A DNA stretch of 64,000 nt, taken from contig SSBO01000009.1 in the NCBI GenBank assembly GCA_005281725.1, forward strand, positions 337,309 through 401,308. The letters are read 5' to 3'. The translations under genes and the position numbers were made by a program. Source of the stretch: Wuchereria bancrofti (lineage: Eukaryota > Nematoda > Chromadorea > Rhabditida > Onchocercidae). A model generated the notes under the pieces. The model saw only the letters and a list, made by a program, of their open reading frames with translations, did not search any database and was not told where the DNA came from. Of the stretch, positions 63,857 to 64,000 are shown in pieces; positions within the stretch are counted from its first letter, which is position 1; every line of letters starts with the position of its first letter.

Positions 63857-64000
63857 ATAATGAATGAATTAAGAAAAAATATCTTTCAGTTATGAGCAAC
63901 AAAAGAAAAAAGGGACGAAAAATTTTAAAATTATTTGTTTATTTTTCTTATTATTTTTAAAATGATTGATGTATACTAAAATTATTAATATTACTTGTAA
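63857..64000. other. 3' flank of the NYN/CCCH gene
   Basis: AT-rich sequence after the stop codon. An AATAAA overlaps the stop (63852-63857), probably too close to act for this gene. The true polyadenylation site may lie beyond the window. Confidence 0.45.

Overview
The window is about 75-80% A+T by eye, with long poly-A/T runs, TTTNCAG-type 3' splice sites, many small exons in long introns, and acceptor sites just upstream of start codons (candidate spliced-leader trans-splice sites). The TOMM20 copy reads like nematode TOMM-20. Together these indicate a nematode nuclear scaffold. A spirurid or filarial species is my best guess from gene architecture, not a firm call. There are no bacterial, viral or organellar genes.

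Layout. 1-12.4 kb: no coding sequence seen. It holds microsatellites, a gap-flanked duplication (4.8-5.25 kb), a 2.4-kb element with long terminal inverted repeats (6.7-9.1 kb) and a 1.25-kb higher-order minisatellite (9.58-10.83 kb). 12.4-17.2 kb: a TMEM55/PIP4P-family membrane protein in six exons, with an apparently exact 1243-bp tandem duplication over exons 4-5. 17.2-22.5 kb: intergenic, with two separate minisatellites of about 29 bp. 22.5-24.3 kb: tomm-20, four exons. 24.3-29.9 kb: intergenic, microsatellite-rich. 29.9-39.1 kb: a 12-exon C2HC/C2H2 zinc-finger gene with Ser- and Asn-rich tails. 41.3-42.3 kb: degraded coding-like sequence. 42.6-43.3 kb: a two-exon, 80-residue F-box microprotein. 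44.2-46.5 kb: a six-exon protein with an incomplete extended PHD finger. 47.5-63.9 kb: a 13-exon gene joining an N-terminal NYN/PIN-like fold (my inference) to C-terminal CCCH fingers. It has a 6.9-kb intron, a GC-AG intron and another frame-breaking duplicated exon pair next to an N.

All confident genes are on the + strand. Exon models were built by hand from splice sites and reading phase; every junction given keeps the frame open. The F-box, ePHD and NYN/CCCH genes lie within 0.9-1.1 kb of each other, and two begin at an acceptor-ATG junction, which would fit SL trans-splicing. The genes do not form an obvious pathway: they are mitochondrial import, lysosome-type membrane, transcription/chromatin, ubiquitin-ligase adaptor and RNA-binding functions.
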